The position numbers and the translations under genes were made by a program. A model generated the notes under the pieces. It had not been told where the DNA came from and did not search any database. It was given only the letters and a program-made list of their open reading frames with translations. A DNA stretch of 49,756 bases from Myxococcota bacterium (GTDB lineage: Bacteria; Myxococcota_A; Polyangia; JAAYKL01), in assembly GCA_028278265.1 (NCBI GenBank), contig JANQET010000365.1, forward strand, positions 1 through 49,756, given 5' to 3'. This document shows positions 1 to 8,313 of this stretch, in pieces. Numbering within the stretch: position 1 is the stretch's first letter; the number at the start of each line of letters is the position of its first letter.

Positions 1-96
1 CAGATTGCGGTCGGCTTTTTCGAGTAGCTCAAAGGCAAGGTCGAGCTCTGCTTCGGTGACCCGTTGGCGGAAAAAATAATCCGTTCTGTCGGCCAT
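1..96 (-). CDS. hypothetical protein, N-terminal fragment running off the window ([32 protein letters not shown]...)
   Basis: ATG at 96 (minus) preceded by AGGAGG; open to the window edge. Confidence 0.55.
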   Translation of the reverse strand, partial: MADRTDYFFRQRVTEAELDLAFELLEKADRNL

Positions 97-225
97 AAAA
101 CCTCCTCAAATAGTAAAGCCTCCATAGGGCCAAAAGGGGACGAGGAAAAATATGCTAGTGGAGGAGTGTCTCCTCGCCGAGGTCGCTCACACCCAGTTCC
201 CAGTGGTCGTAATTAATCGGCGGCG

Positions 226-534
226 ATGGTTCCAACAGGTCGACAAAGTGCTTCAACGCAACATAAAGCTCATATAATCAACAACAAACCGGATGAAGTG
301 ATTATCACGAAACCGGGCCATCCACTGAGAGGGGAAACCTTGCCGGTACAGGTTCGTGTCGGAATCTGTTCAGACAACACGGTGCAGGTGGTTCTTCCCG
401 ATGGCAGCAGGAGCCATATTCCTTTGACGTGGACCAATTTGAGTCTTTATCCAGACGTTGACACCGATAGAAAGTTTTCGAAAGAGGGGCTTCGAGCGCT
501 AATAGGCCGCCTGAGAATTCTCACATCCAAGTGA
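226..534 (+). CDS. small protein upstream of recombinase, possibly DUF5372-like
   Basis: ORF 102 aa, '[10 protein letters not shown]...[18 protein letters not shown]' resembles small proteins found beside serine recombinases; family call from memory. Confidence 0.4.
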   Translation: MVPTGRQSASTQHKAHIINNKPDEVIITKPGHPLRGETLPVQVRVGICSDNTVQVVLPDGSRSHIPLTWTNLSLYPDVDTDRKFSKEGLRALIGRLRILTSK

Positions 535-595
535 TCAGCTTCGCTTAGGATCCAGTCCTGCGTTTCACCAGGAAACAGCAGGAAAGGAGAATTTC

Positions 596-829
596 ATGAG
601 GCGCCAACTTTCACTTTTCCCAGATGAATCTCCAACGAGACATTGGGAAGACTTTTCGGATGAATGTAAGGCGAAATTGGTCCGCGGTTATGGGCGGATT
701 GCTGCCGAGCAAATTCATCAACAATTGGAGGAGTTGCATAATGCAGACAACAATAGACAAAATCGGGCAGGAGCACTTGCAGAGATCTGCGGCGATCTAC
801 ATTCGACAATCGACGACACAGCAGGTTAA
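596..829 (+). CDS. small recombinase-associated protein overlapping the recombinase start
   Basis: 77-aa ORF with RBS (aaaggagaatttcATG); overlaps the recombinase 5' end by 89 nt in another frame. Confidence 0.45.
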   Translation: MRRQLSLFPDESPTRHWEDFSDECKAKLVRGYGRIAAEQIHQQLEELHNADNNRQNRAGALAEICGDLHSTIDDTAG

Positions 830-2978
830 GAATCACACGGCAAGCACCCAACTTCAGTATGATTTGCGTTCACGGGCAATTTCTTTTGGTTGGAAAGCTG
901 ATGATGTCAAAGTTTATGATTCCGATCTTGGTTTGAGCGGAGGGGGCACTGTCGAGCGACCAGATTTTCGACAGTTAGTCGCAGATGTGGGAACAGGGAT
1001 AATCGGGATTATCTTTGCATTTGATGCCACTCGTCTTGCACGCAACAACGTAGACTGGCACCGTCTTTTGGATGTTTGCAGTATCTGCAAAACGCTTGTT
1101 GCAGATTTCGATGGTGTGTATGATGTGTCCCAGTATAATGATCGGTTGCTTTTGGGTTTGAAGGGTACAATGTCTGAGGCAGAACATCATCTCATTCGGA
1201 CTCGTTTAGTCGAAGGAATGTTCAAAAAGGCCGAGAAGGGTGAGCTCCGTAGGAGACTACCCGCGGGGCTTGACTACGATCCGAACGGGATGGCACGCAT
1301 TACCAGCGACGAAAAAATTAGACATGCTATTGAATTGGTCTTCCAGAAATTCGAAGAACGTGGTTCTGGACATCAAGTCTACCGATACCTTCAAGAGCGT
1401 GATTTGCAGATTCCAATACGGAGACAAAACGGTTCAATTGACTGGCAGAAACCTGACTATGGTACTGTAATGAGGATTCTCAAGAACCCTCGATACTCTG
1501 GTGCATATGTTTATGGCAGGACAGTCCCAACGAAAACTATCGATGCTGACGGCGTCATAAAAAGCACTAGAAAGAAACTCGGGATGGATGAATGGAAAAT
1601 AGTCATAAAAGATCAATACAGGGGATACATCACATGGGAGCAATTTGTAAAGAATCAAAAGAGACTCCAGAAGAACATACTAGTGGATCTTAACGGGGAA
1701 GCATCTGTGGTAGTCCGAAACGGAACGGCTCTGCTTCATGGACTGATACGCTGCGGTGTATGTGGGCGTAGGATGGCGGTAGCTTATCATCGCAAGTCGG
1801 AAACGTATCGTTATGTGTGTTCCAAAAAGGCAGACACAACCGACGGTGCAGCAACGTGTCAATCTATTGGCGGGCCACCGATGGATAGAGCAGTGTCGGA
1901 TGCGTTCCTGGATGCTATGGAGCCCGCGAATATTGAAATTGCAGTGGCAGCTGTTGATGTTCTGGAAAACAATGAAGACGCTACGATTCAACAGTTGCGT
2001 GATCGACTCGAGGAGGCTCGGTACGAGGCAGATAGAGCATTTCGACAATACAATATCGTCGAACCGGAAAACCGAATTGTCGCCCGAACCTTGGAGACTG
2101 AATGGAATGCTCGTCTAAAACGCGTCGAAGAGCTTGAAGAAGAAATCGAGCGACGACGAAGTCAACGTCCGCCGCCATTGTCTGAGCAGGAGAAAAGAAA
2201 ACTGAAAATAGTAGGACTCGATCTGAATAATGTCTGGAACGCTCCAACAACAGACAACCGCAGTAAGAAACAACTGTTACAAGTGGCATTTGAATCTGTT
2301 TTTGCTCGAGTCAATAGAAAGTCACGTGTTGCGGAACTTAGCCTCGTTTGGGAAGGAGGCGCAGTTTCAGAAATTGAAGTAAAGATGCCACGCATTGGCG
2401 AGCATTCATGTGTATTCTCCAATGAACTTATCGCAGACATTCGCAAGATGGCGACCTGCATGACCGACAAACAGATCGCTAAGGCACTTAACAACAGAGG
2501 GGCTAGAACGCCAAAAGGCTTACCATTTAGCATCGAACGTGTAAGATCCGTAAGACGGAAATATAAGATCCCCATATTTGTTCCGCCAAAGAGTTCTAAA
2601 GAGGACGACGAGAAAGTATACACTGCGCAACAGGCCGCTCTAGAATTGGGAGTGTGCACTGCGACAATTTTCCGTTGGATTGAGGAAGGATTCATCGAAG
2701 GAGAACAGGTTGCGCCATACGCGCCATGGAAAATCAGACTTCCTGAGTACGTCCGCAATAGTGTCTCAAAGGTTACGCCAGAAGGATGGTTGCCAATTCG
2801 TAAAGCGGCACACTCCGTTGGAGTTAGCCGGCAACGAGTTCTACATTGGATCCAAAAGGGTGAGCTAGATGTCATTCTTGCAGGCAGAGGACGTCGACGA
2901 GGTCTCCGAGTCAATTTAGATGCGCTCAGGAAAGTAGCAGAACCAGATCTTATCTCGCGTCTAAGTGGCCGGAAATAA
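741..2978 (+). CDS. large serine recombinase (resolvase N-terminal, recombinase and zinc-ribbon region) with C-terminal HTH segments
   Basis: 'RSAAIYIRQSTTQQVKNHTASTQLQYDLRSRA', 'FDATRLARNNVDWHRLLDVC', 'LLHGLIRCGVCGRRM' with further Cys; start set at ATG 741 rather than 624 by alignment to the usual recombinase start. Confidence 0.88.
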   Translation: MQTTIDKIGQEHLQRSAAIYIRQSTTQQVKNHTASTQLQYDLRSRAISFGWKADDVKVYDSDLGLSGGGTVERPDFRQLVADVGTGIIGIIFAFDATRLARNNVDWHRLLDVCSICKTLVADFDGVYDVSQYNDRLLLGLKGTMSEAEHHLIRTRLVEGMFKKAEKGELRRRLPAGLDYDPNGMARITSDEKIRHAIELVFQKFEERGSGHQVYRYLQERDLQIPIRRQNGSIDWQKPDYGTVMRILKNPRYSGAYVYGRTVPTKTIDADGVIKSTRKKLGMDEWKIVIKDQYRGYITWEQFVKNQKRLQKNILVDLNGEASVVVRNGTALLHGLIRCGVCGRRMAVAYHRKSETYRYVCSKKADTTDGAATCQSIGGPPMDRAVSDAFLDAMEPANIEIAVAAVDVLENNEDATIQQLRDRLEEARYEADRAFRQYNIVEPENRIVARTLETEWNARLKRVEELEEEIERRRSQRPPPLSEQEKRKLKIVGLDLNNVWNAPTTDNRSKKQLLQVAFESVFARVNRKSRVAELSLVWEGGAVSEIEVKMPRIGEHSCVFSNELIADIRKMATCMTDKQIAKALNNRGARTPKGLPFSIERVRSVRRKYKIPIFVPPKSSKEDDEKVYTAQQAALELGVCTATIFRWIEEGFIEGEQVAPYAPWKIRLPEYVRNSVSKVTPEGWLPIRKAAHSVGVSRQRVLHWIQKGELDVILAGRGRRRGLRVNLDALRKVAEPDLISRLSGRK

Positions 2979-3013
2979 AGGCTTTGGCTGTTTTCTTGCA
3001 ACTTCATCTGAAG

Positions 3014-3567
3014 CTAGGACAATATTGTCTGTATTCCGAGTTGGCTCTCACCGAGGGCCCAATGTTCAACACCCTGGTAGGAGGTAGATTCTAATGTGTC
3101 CACGAAATGAGTCTGTCCAGGTGTCAAATGGTAACTAAGTGGGTGTCCATCGCCGTCACAAAGAAGATGTAGTTTTGTAGAGTAACCGCCCCTTGACCTC
3201 CCTAATGCATGGTCTTCTGGCTCCTCAGGATCCCCTTTTTTCCACCACCGGCTGCACAGCGCTGAGCGCGGATTACAGTACCGTCGATGCACCACAACTC
3301 TTTGTTTATGGATATCTCGCCTTGCAGATTCTGAAGGATTTTATCCAGGGTCCCATCACCGTTCCACTGGTCAAACAAACGCCAGATGGACTGCCACTTT
3401 CCAAACTCTTCGGGTACATCTCTCCAAGGAGCGCCGGTACGCAGAATCCAGAGAATCCCATTAAGGATATTGCGACGGTCGAGTGGTGGCCGACCACCAG
3501 GTTTGCCGCCTGGTACCATCGGTTGGATGTGCTGCCATTGCTTATCGCTCATGAGTAGTCGCGCCAT
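3014..3567 (-). pseudogene. IS5-family (IS427-like two-ORF) transposase, 3'-truncated
   Basis: ORF A 'MARLLMSDKQWQHIQPMVPGGKPGGRPPLDRRNILNGILWILRTGAPWRDVP' and ORF B 'HALGRSRGGYSTKLHLLCDGDGHPLSYHLTPGQ' in different frames; the region expected after the DDE second block is missing. Confidence 0.8.
3232..3241 (-). other. probable programmed frameshift slippery site (A6G4) joining the two transposase frames
   Basis: minus strand AAAAAAGGGG lies within the overlap of ORF A (3202-3624) and ORF B (3014-3295). Confidence 0.55.
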
Positions 3568-3650
3568 CTTCTGCCCTCCTGAAAACACTGAACCCAGCGT
3601 ACTGACGCGCGAATGGGCACGCAAAAAAACGTCCTACCTGCGAATGGAAC

Positions 3651-3734
3651 GCCCTTTCAGGGCTCTGAACTCTATTTGTTCATCTGAACCCCAGCGCGAT
3701 GCGCTGGGCTAGTATGGAGTTGCCCCTCCGGGGC
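3651..3734. repeat. triple-hairpin interspersed palindromic repeat
   Basis: GCCCTttcAGGGC (3651-3663), CCCAGCGCgatGCGCTGGG (3690-3708), GCCCCtccGGGGC (3722-3734). Confidence 0.6.
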
Positions 3735-3844
3735 GCCAGAGAACCACAATTCCCCCTTTTCAAGGGGGAGCTTCTCACCCGTCCTTTTTGAATTGACAAG
3801 GCACAGCCCCCTTCTCGACAGAGCATTTTTTTTACAACTCAGAC

Positions 3845-3874
3845 TTGACATTAATCTACCGAAGGGTAGATTAA
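3845..3874 (+). promoter_or_regulatory. sigma70-like promoter overlapped by a perfect 10-bp-arm palindrome (operator candidate)
   Basis: TTGACA (3845-3850), 16-nt spacer, TAGATT (3867-3872); palindrome TTAATCTACC-GAAG-GGTAGATTAA at 3851-3874. Confidence 0.6.
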
Positions 3875-3958
3875 GCAGTGTTAACCTTTGGGAGTGAATT
3901 CTTCGCTCTCGAGACCCGCGGGGATGAGTAAAAACCTTTTATTTTAGGAGGACCTGTC

Positions 3959-5227
3959 ATGTCTATCGTGCAGCGTTTCGGATGTGTGTTCGCCGTCTGT
4001 CTGACCATGACGGCGATGGGTAGAGTTGTCTCGGCGAATCCGGCAAACCCGGATCCACTGGGTGGTTGGCAAATTTTGGCGGAAGATTTCGACACGAGCA
4101 GCTACTTGGATATCATCGCTTATGAGTGGGACTACTACATGATCCACGATGCCCGTAGCGGTTTCTACGGCATTATCGGCTACCTCATCTCCAATCCGCG
4201 GGGCCGGCTGAGCGATCTCGTTCAGGTCCTGCCGGACGGGGGGAATATCGCCATCGTCGGCCGGCGCGAGGGGGAAAAGCCGGTCGCCCAATACATCAAC
4301 TTCGGCCTGGACAACTACCAGGCGTCCAGCGAGGAGCGGTTCTTTGACGCACAACTCCCTGACGGCACCGATTTCGGTCGTCAGACACCGTTGCGCGGCG
4401 GGGCGTTCGACGGCTCGGACGCGATGCGCATTGAGGGGCGGTGCTCGCTCTACAGTTGGGATCTGGTCATCTCTCAGGATTGGGCCGACCGCAATACGGA
4501 TGAAGTGCGACCGACCGTGGGTACCGACATCGGCCACCTGCCCGAAGAGATTTGGACCGTCGACGTGATCTGGCCGCGCACGGTTGTCCGGGGAACGATC
4601 ACGGATTTGTCCACCGGCGAGACGATCGACATCGACGGCCACGGCTACCGGGAAAACTCGTGGGGGAGGTACCTACTCACTCCGGACGGGTGGGATTTTT
4701 ACGTGTTCTCCGAGGATCGGGACGACCTCGCCGCAGCGGGAATTCCCGAAGACGAAGGGGTTTCGATGGTGGTGCAGACCTATCACAAATCGGAGCTGCT
4801 CGACTTCACCGACATCAGTTTCTACGACGACGGCGAGCTCAAGAACCTGCGGTTCGAAGCAGCCCAAGGGGAGATGAGTTGGTGGCACCCCCACTGGCAA
4901 TGGGACAACGAATCCTGGCAATGCGTGCCCCTCGATGCCCAATTCGATCTGGAAGACGAAGACTACCGCATCGAAGTGGACGTGACCATCGGATTGGAGA
5001 ACGAACGGCCCATCCTCTCGGATATCACCCTACCCGTGGCGAGGTACTTCATCCAAGAGCTGTTTCCACACTACGAGGGACGCATCGTCAACAAGCACAC
5101 CGGCCGGTTGGTGCGAGAATTCTCCGGCCACGGGGGCGGCGAATTCTCGTTCTACAAAAGCGCCCGCCTCTGGCCGGCCCCCACCCCACTGTGCAACTGG
5201 TGGGGCTGGAGCAAGTTCTCCCACTAA
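3959..5227 (+). CDS. secreted protein, CrtC/AttH (lipocalin-like carotenoid 1,2-hydratase-type) fold candidate
   Basis: signal peptide; 'DIDGHGYRENSWGR' resembles the G.GY.[DE]N.WG signature of CrtC/AttH families; RBS aggagg. Confidence 0.5.
   Translation: MSIVQRFGCVFAVCLTMTAMGRVVSANPANPDPLGGWQILAEDFDTSSYLDIIAYEWDYYMIHDARSGFYGIIGYLISNPRGRLSDLVQVLPDGGNIAIVGRREGEKPVAQYINFGLDNYQASSEERFFDAQLPDGTDFGRQTPLRGGAFDGSDAMRIEGRCSLYSWDLVISQDWADRNTDEVRPTVGTDIGHLPEEIWTVDVIWPRTVVRGTITDLSTGETIDIDGHGYRENSWGRYLLTPDGWDFYVFSEDRDDLAAAGIPEDEGVSMVVQTYHKSELLDFTDISFYDDGELKNLRFEAAQGEMSWWHPHWQWDNESWQCVPLDAQFDLEDEDYRIEVDVTIGLENERPILSDITLPVARYFIQELFPHYEGRIVNKHTGRLVREFSGHGGGEFSFYKSARLWPAPTPLCNWWGWSKFSH
5035..5226 (+). repeat. 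direct repeat copy 1 (3' end of the CrtC/AttH-like gene)
   Basis: about 190 bp near-identical to 5451-5642 with 3 substitutions noticed. Confidence 0.9.
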
Positions 5228-5259
5228 TAAACATCGTCCTCCCAAAGGGGACTCCCAAA

Positions 5260-5441
5260 GGGGACGGTCCTGTTATGTTGATATCTTAGGGACGAACCTG
5301 TTATCTCATCGGGCCACAATAAAGAGAACCCATATTACTAAACCATCAATATAACTGGATTTAATCTAAAAAATGGGAAGATATAACGGTACTTAAATAA
5401 CAGGTTCGTCCCCAACATGTTAATATAACAGGACCGTCCCC
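5260..5441. mobile_element. MITE/REP-like element with about 45-bp terminal inverted repeats
   Basis: left GGGGACGGTCCTGTTATGTTGATATCTT-AGGGACGAACCTGTTAT (5260-5304) matches the reverse complement of 5397-5441 with a few differences. Confidence 0.75.
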
Positions 5442-5450
5442 CTGTTGGGA

Positions 5451-5642
5451 CGTGGCGAGGTACTTCATCCAAGAGCTGTTTCCACTCTACGAGGGACGCA
5501 TCGTCAACAAGCACACCGGCCGGTTGGTGCGAGAATTCTCCGGCCACGGGGGCGGCGAATTCTCGTTCTACAAAAGTGCCCGCCTCTGGCCGGCTCCCAC
5601 CCCACTGTGCAACTGGTGGGGCTGGAGCAAGTTCTCCCACTA
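5451..5642 (+). pseudogene. direct repeat copy 2: duplicated C-terminal fragment of the CrtC/AttH-like gene
   Basis: encodes 'ARYFIQELFPLYEGRIVNKHTGRLVREFSGHGGGEFSFYKSARLWPAPTPLCNWWGWSKFSH', same as the upstream gene with H to L. Confidence 0.85.
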
Positions 5643-5700
5643 GCAGACAACCTCCTCGTGGGCGTGACTTTGCGCTCACAACCCGCTATTTTTAGCCTCG

Positions 5701-6333
5701 ATGGACTACGAAAATTACTATGTGCACCTCGCCGCGGCCTTTGTTCGCGGAAAACTCGGTCTATGCGGTGTAGATGACGATCAGGCGATGTTGTTGGGCC
5801 GCGAGCGCGGGTTGAGCATTCACAACTTCAAGCGCACCTCACTCCCTCGGGTGCAAAAAGTGCTGGGATTTTTGCGCGGCGTGATGCCGCTGGGCGTGCT
5901 CGATATTGGGAGCGGGAGGGGTGCCTTTTTGTGGCCCTTGCTCGACAGCTTTGAGCACCTGCCAACAACGGCGATTGATATTTCACAGCGGCGCGTCGAC
6001 GATATGCAGGCGGTGCACGAGGGAGGTGTTTCTCATCTCAACGCTCGGGTGATGGATGTTTGCCAGCTCGAGTTTCCCGACACCTCAGTTGATGTGGTGA
6101 CCGCACTTGAGGTGATCGAACATCTCGAGCGCCCGGACCTGGCCTGTCGCGAAATAGTTCGCGTGGCCCGGCGGTTTGCCGTCTTTTCCGTGCCGTCCAG
6201 GTCGGATGACAATCCGCAACACCTACAGCTGTTCGATCGGGACACCCTGACCGGGATGCTCGAACAAGCCGGCGCCCGTTCGGTCGATTCGATGTACGTG
6301 TTGGGACATTTGATTGCTTTGGCTAAGGTTTGA
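5701..6333 (+). CDS. class I SAM-dependent methyltransferase
   Basis: 'VLDIGSGRGAFLWPLL', 'DVVTALEVIEHLERPDLACREIVRV', '...HLQLFDRDTL'. Confidence 0.85.
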   Translation: MDYENYYVHLAAAFVRGKLGLCGVDDDQAMLLGRERGLSIHNFKRTSLPRVQKVLGFLRGVMPLGVLDIGSGRGAFLWPLLDSFEHLPTTAIDISQRRVDDMQAVHEGGVSHLNARVMDVCQLEFPDTSVDVVTALEVIEHLERPDLACREIVRVARRFAVFSVPSRSDDNPQHLQLFDRDTLTGMLEQAGARSVDSMYVLGHLIALAKV

Positions 6334-6334
6334 G

Positions 6335-7117
6335 ATGATCAAGTACCCCAGAACAAAGCATATCGAAGGCTCTCGGCTCGGACCGGGAGACGAGGATCTA
6401 ACCCAGGTGCCCTGGGCTGATCTGCGAAGTGCCTACCTGGTCATCGAAGAAAAAATAGACGGGGCCAACGCCGGGATCAGCTTTTCACCGGAGGGTGAGC
6501 TCCGACTGCAGAGCCGAGGACACTTTCTCACCGGTGGCCTGCGTGAGAAACACTTTGCGCTGTTCAAGACATGGGCCGCAGCGCATAGAGACACACTTTT
6601 TGATCTACTGGGCTCGCGCTATCTCATGTTCGGTGAGTGGGCCTATGCCAAGCATACGGTGTTCTACGATCTACTACCGCACTACTTTCTGGAGTTCGAC
6701 ATTTTCGATCAGAAACGACGCGAATTTCTCGACACCCAACGGAGATTAGAACTGCTCAGCGACAGCCCGGTCGTCTCGGTACCGGTCCTCACCCAGGGCT
6801 TTGGAGAGCAGTTGGACTCGCCCGAATCATACGTCAGCCACTCGTTGTACAAATCTGCAGAGTGGAAATCTCACCTCGCACAGTGCGCCGCGTCGCTCTC
6901 GCTCGACACCGAACGGGTCTTTCGAGAGACCGATCTGTCGGACGACGCAGAGGGGGTGTACATCAAACTGGAGGCCGGCGGGGTGGTCCGCGATCGCCTC
7001 AAATGGGTGCGTCACTCCTTTCTCGATACGGTGGTCCGGTCCGAGAGCCATTGGTTGAATCGTCCGATTGTGCCCAATTCGCTCAGACCGGACGTGGATA
7101 TCTTTGCCGGTCGATGA
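6335..7117 (+). CDS. RNA ligase family protein (Rnl2/nucleotidyltransferase superfamily)
   Basis: motif I 'EEKIDGANAGI', 'MFGEWAYAKHTVFYDLLPHYFLEFDIFD', motif IV 'EGVYIKLE', motif V 'RLKWVRHSF'; start 1 nt after the upstream stop. Confidence 0.85.
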   Translation: MIKYPRTKHIEGSRLGPGDEDLTQVPWADLRSAYLVIEEKIDGANAGISFSPEGELRLQSRGHFLTGGLREKHFALFKTWAAAHRDTLFDLLGSRYLMFGEWAYAKHTVFYDLLPHYFLEFDIFDQKRREFLDTQRRLELLSDSPVVSVPVLTQGFGEQLDSPESYVSHSLYKSAEWKSHLAQCAASLSLDTERVFRETDLSDDAEGVYIKLEAGGVVRDRLKWVRHSFLDTVVRSESHWLNRPIVPNSLRPDVDIFAGR

Positions 7118-8229
7118 GTCTGCAGGTACCATCTCCCGCGCCGCCCGATTGGGCTATCGATTGGTCGGCCGTCATTGACCGCTACCCCATTTTGGAAACG
7201 CTGAAAGAGGTGCCGCAGGATCCGACCCACCACGGTGAAGGAGACGTGTTCGTCCACACCAAGTTCGTCGGCGAGGCGCTGGTGGGTTCTGCCCGTTGGC
7301 AAACACTCGCGCCGGAGGACCGGGAAGAACTCTTTCTCGCGGCGTTGCTGCACGACATCGGCAAGGCGGGTTCAACCAAGCGGGATCTCGACGGCCGCCT
7401 CACCTCACCCGGTCATTCCCGCAGGGGGGCTCGCCAGGCACGCCGCTTGCTGTGGGAGGCAGGGGCTCCGTTTGCAGCCCGTGAGCGCGTGGTCAATCTT
7501 ATCCGCTATCATCAGGTGCCGTATTGGATTCTCGACAGGGCGACGCCGGAACGACTCGCCCGGCAAATCAGTCTGAGCGTGCGCTGCGATCACCTGGCCC
7601 TGCTGGCAACCGCCGACGCCCGGGGCAGGAAAACCAAAGAGGGGAATAGCCTGACGGACAATATCGCCCTCTTCGAGGAGCTGGCCGGATCCCTCGACTG
7701 CCTCGACCGACCGGCCCGGTTCGCCTCCGACCACGGGAGATTCCTCTATTTCAGGGAACGCTGGTCCCTTCCCGAGCTGGCTCCATTCGAAGCGTTCTGC
7801 TGTCACGTCATCGTGCTGTCCGGTCTACCCGGTGCTGGAAAAGACCACTACCTGGCGCACCACCATCGGGAATTGCCCACCGTATCTCTGGACGCGATCA
7901 GGAGCGAGCTCGACGTCGACCCCCAAAAGAACCAAGGCACGGTGATACAGGAGGCCCGCGAGAGAGCCCGGCAGTACCTTCGCCAAGGCAAATCGTTCGT
8001 CTGGAATGCGACCAATGTCAGCCGGCCGATGAGACGGCAACTGATCAATCTGCTGACCGGCTACAAGGCGAAGGTAGAGCTCGTTTATATCGAATCCGAC
8101 AGAGAACGCCTTTTCGAGCAGAACAACAGCCGATCACCCGTCGTCCCAACCAACGTCATCGACGACCTGATCGACCATCGCTGGGATGTCCCCGATCCGT
8201 GGGAGGCCCACATTGTGCGGTATCTTTAA
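7114..8229 (+). CDS. HD-Pnk: HD-domain phosphohydrolase fused to P-loop polynucleotide kinase
   Basis: 'FLAALLHDIGKAGSTK' (HD) and 'VIVLSGLPGAGKDHYLAHHH' (Walker A); ATGA overlap with the ligase gene. Confidence 0.83.
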   Translation: MSLQVPSPAPPDWAIDWSAVIDRYPILETLKEVPQDPTHHGEGDVFVHTKFVGEALVGSARWQTLAPEDREELFLAALLHDIGKAGSTKRDLDGRLTSPGHSRRGARQARRLLWEAGAPFAARERVVNLIRYHQVPYWILDRATPERLARQISLSVRCDHLALLATADARGRKTKEGNSLTDNIALFEELAGSLDCLDRPARFASDHGRFLYFRERWSLPELAPFEAFCCHVIVLSGLPGAGKDHYLAHHHRELPTVSLDAIRSELDVDPQKNQGTVIQEARERARQYLRQGKSFVWNATNVSRPMRRQLINLLTGYKAKVELVYIESDRERLFEQNNSRSPVVPTNVIDDLIDHRWDVPDPWEAHIVRYL

Positions 8230-8313
8230 GAGAACCGAACCGTGCTGAGGCGAAGAGAGGGCGTCGGTTTCGGACCAGCCGTGGTCGACGGAAAGGTTAA
8301 AACCCGTGGTATG

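Noticed and set aside
624-740. Recombinase start at 624
   Set aside because: Homology to serine recombinases begins just after Met at 741; the region upstream is better used by the 596-829 frame.
1-3734. Prophage
   Set aside because: Only a recombinase and IS remnant seen; no structural, lysis or replication genes.
4552-5289. Arg-rich overlapping ORFs inside the CrtC/AttH-like gene and similar shadow ORFs elsewhere (6637-7113, 12119-13273, 40171-41997, 45989-46861 minus)
   Set aside because: High-GC alternate-frame artefacts; no recognisable domains and contradicted by the other frame.
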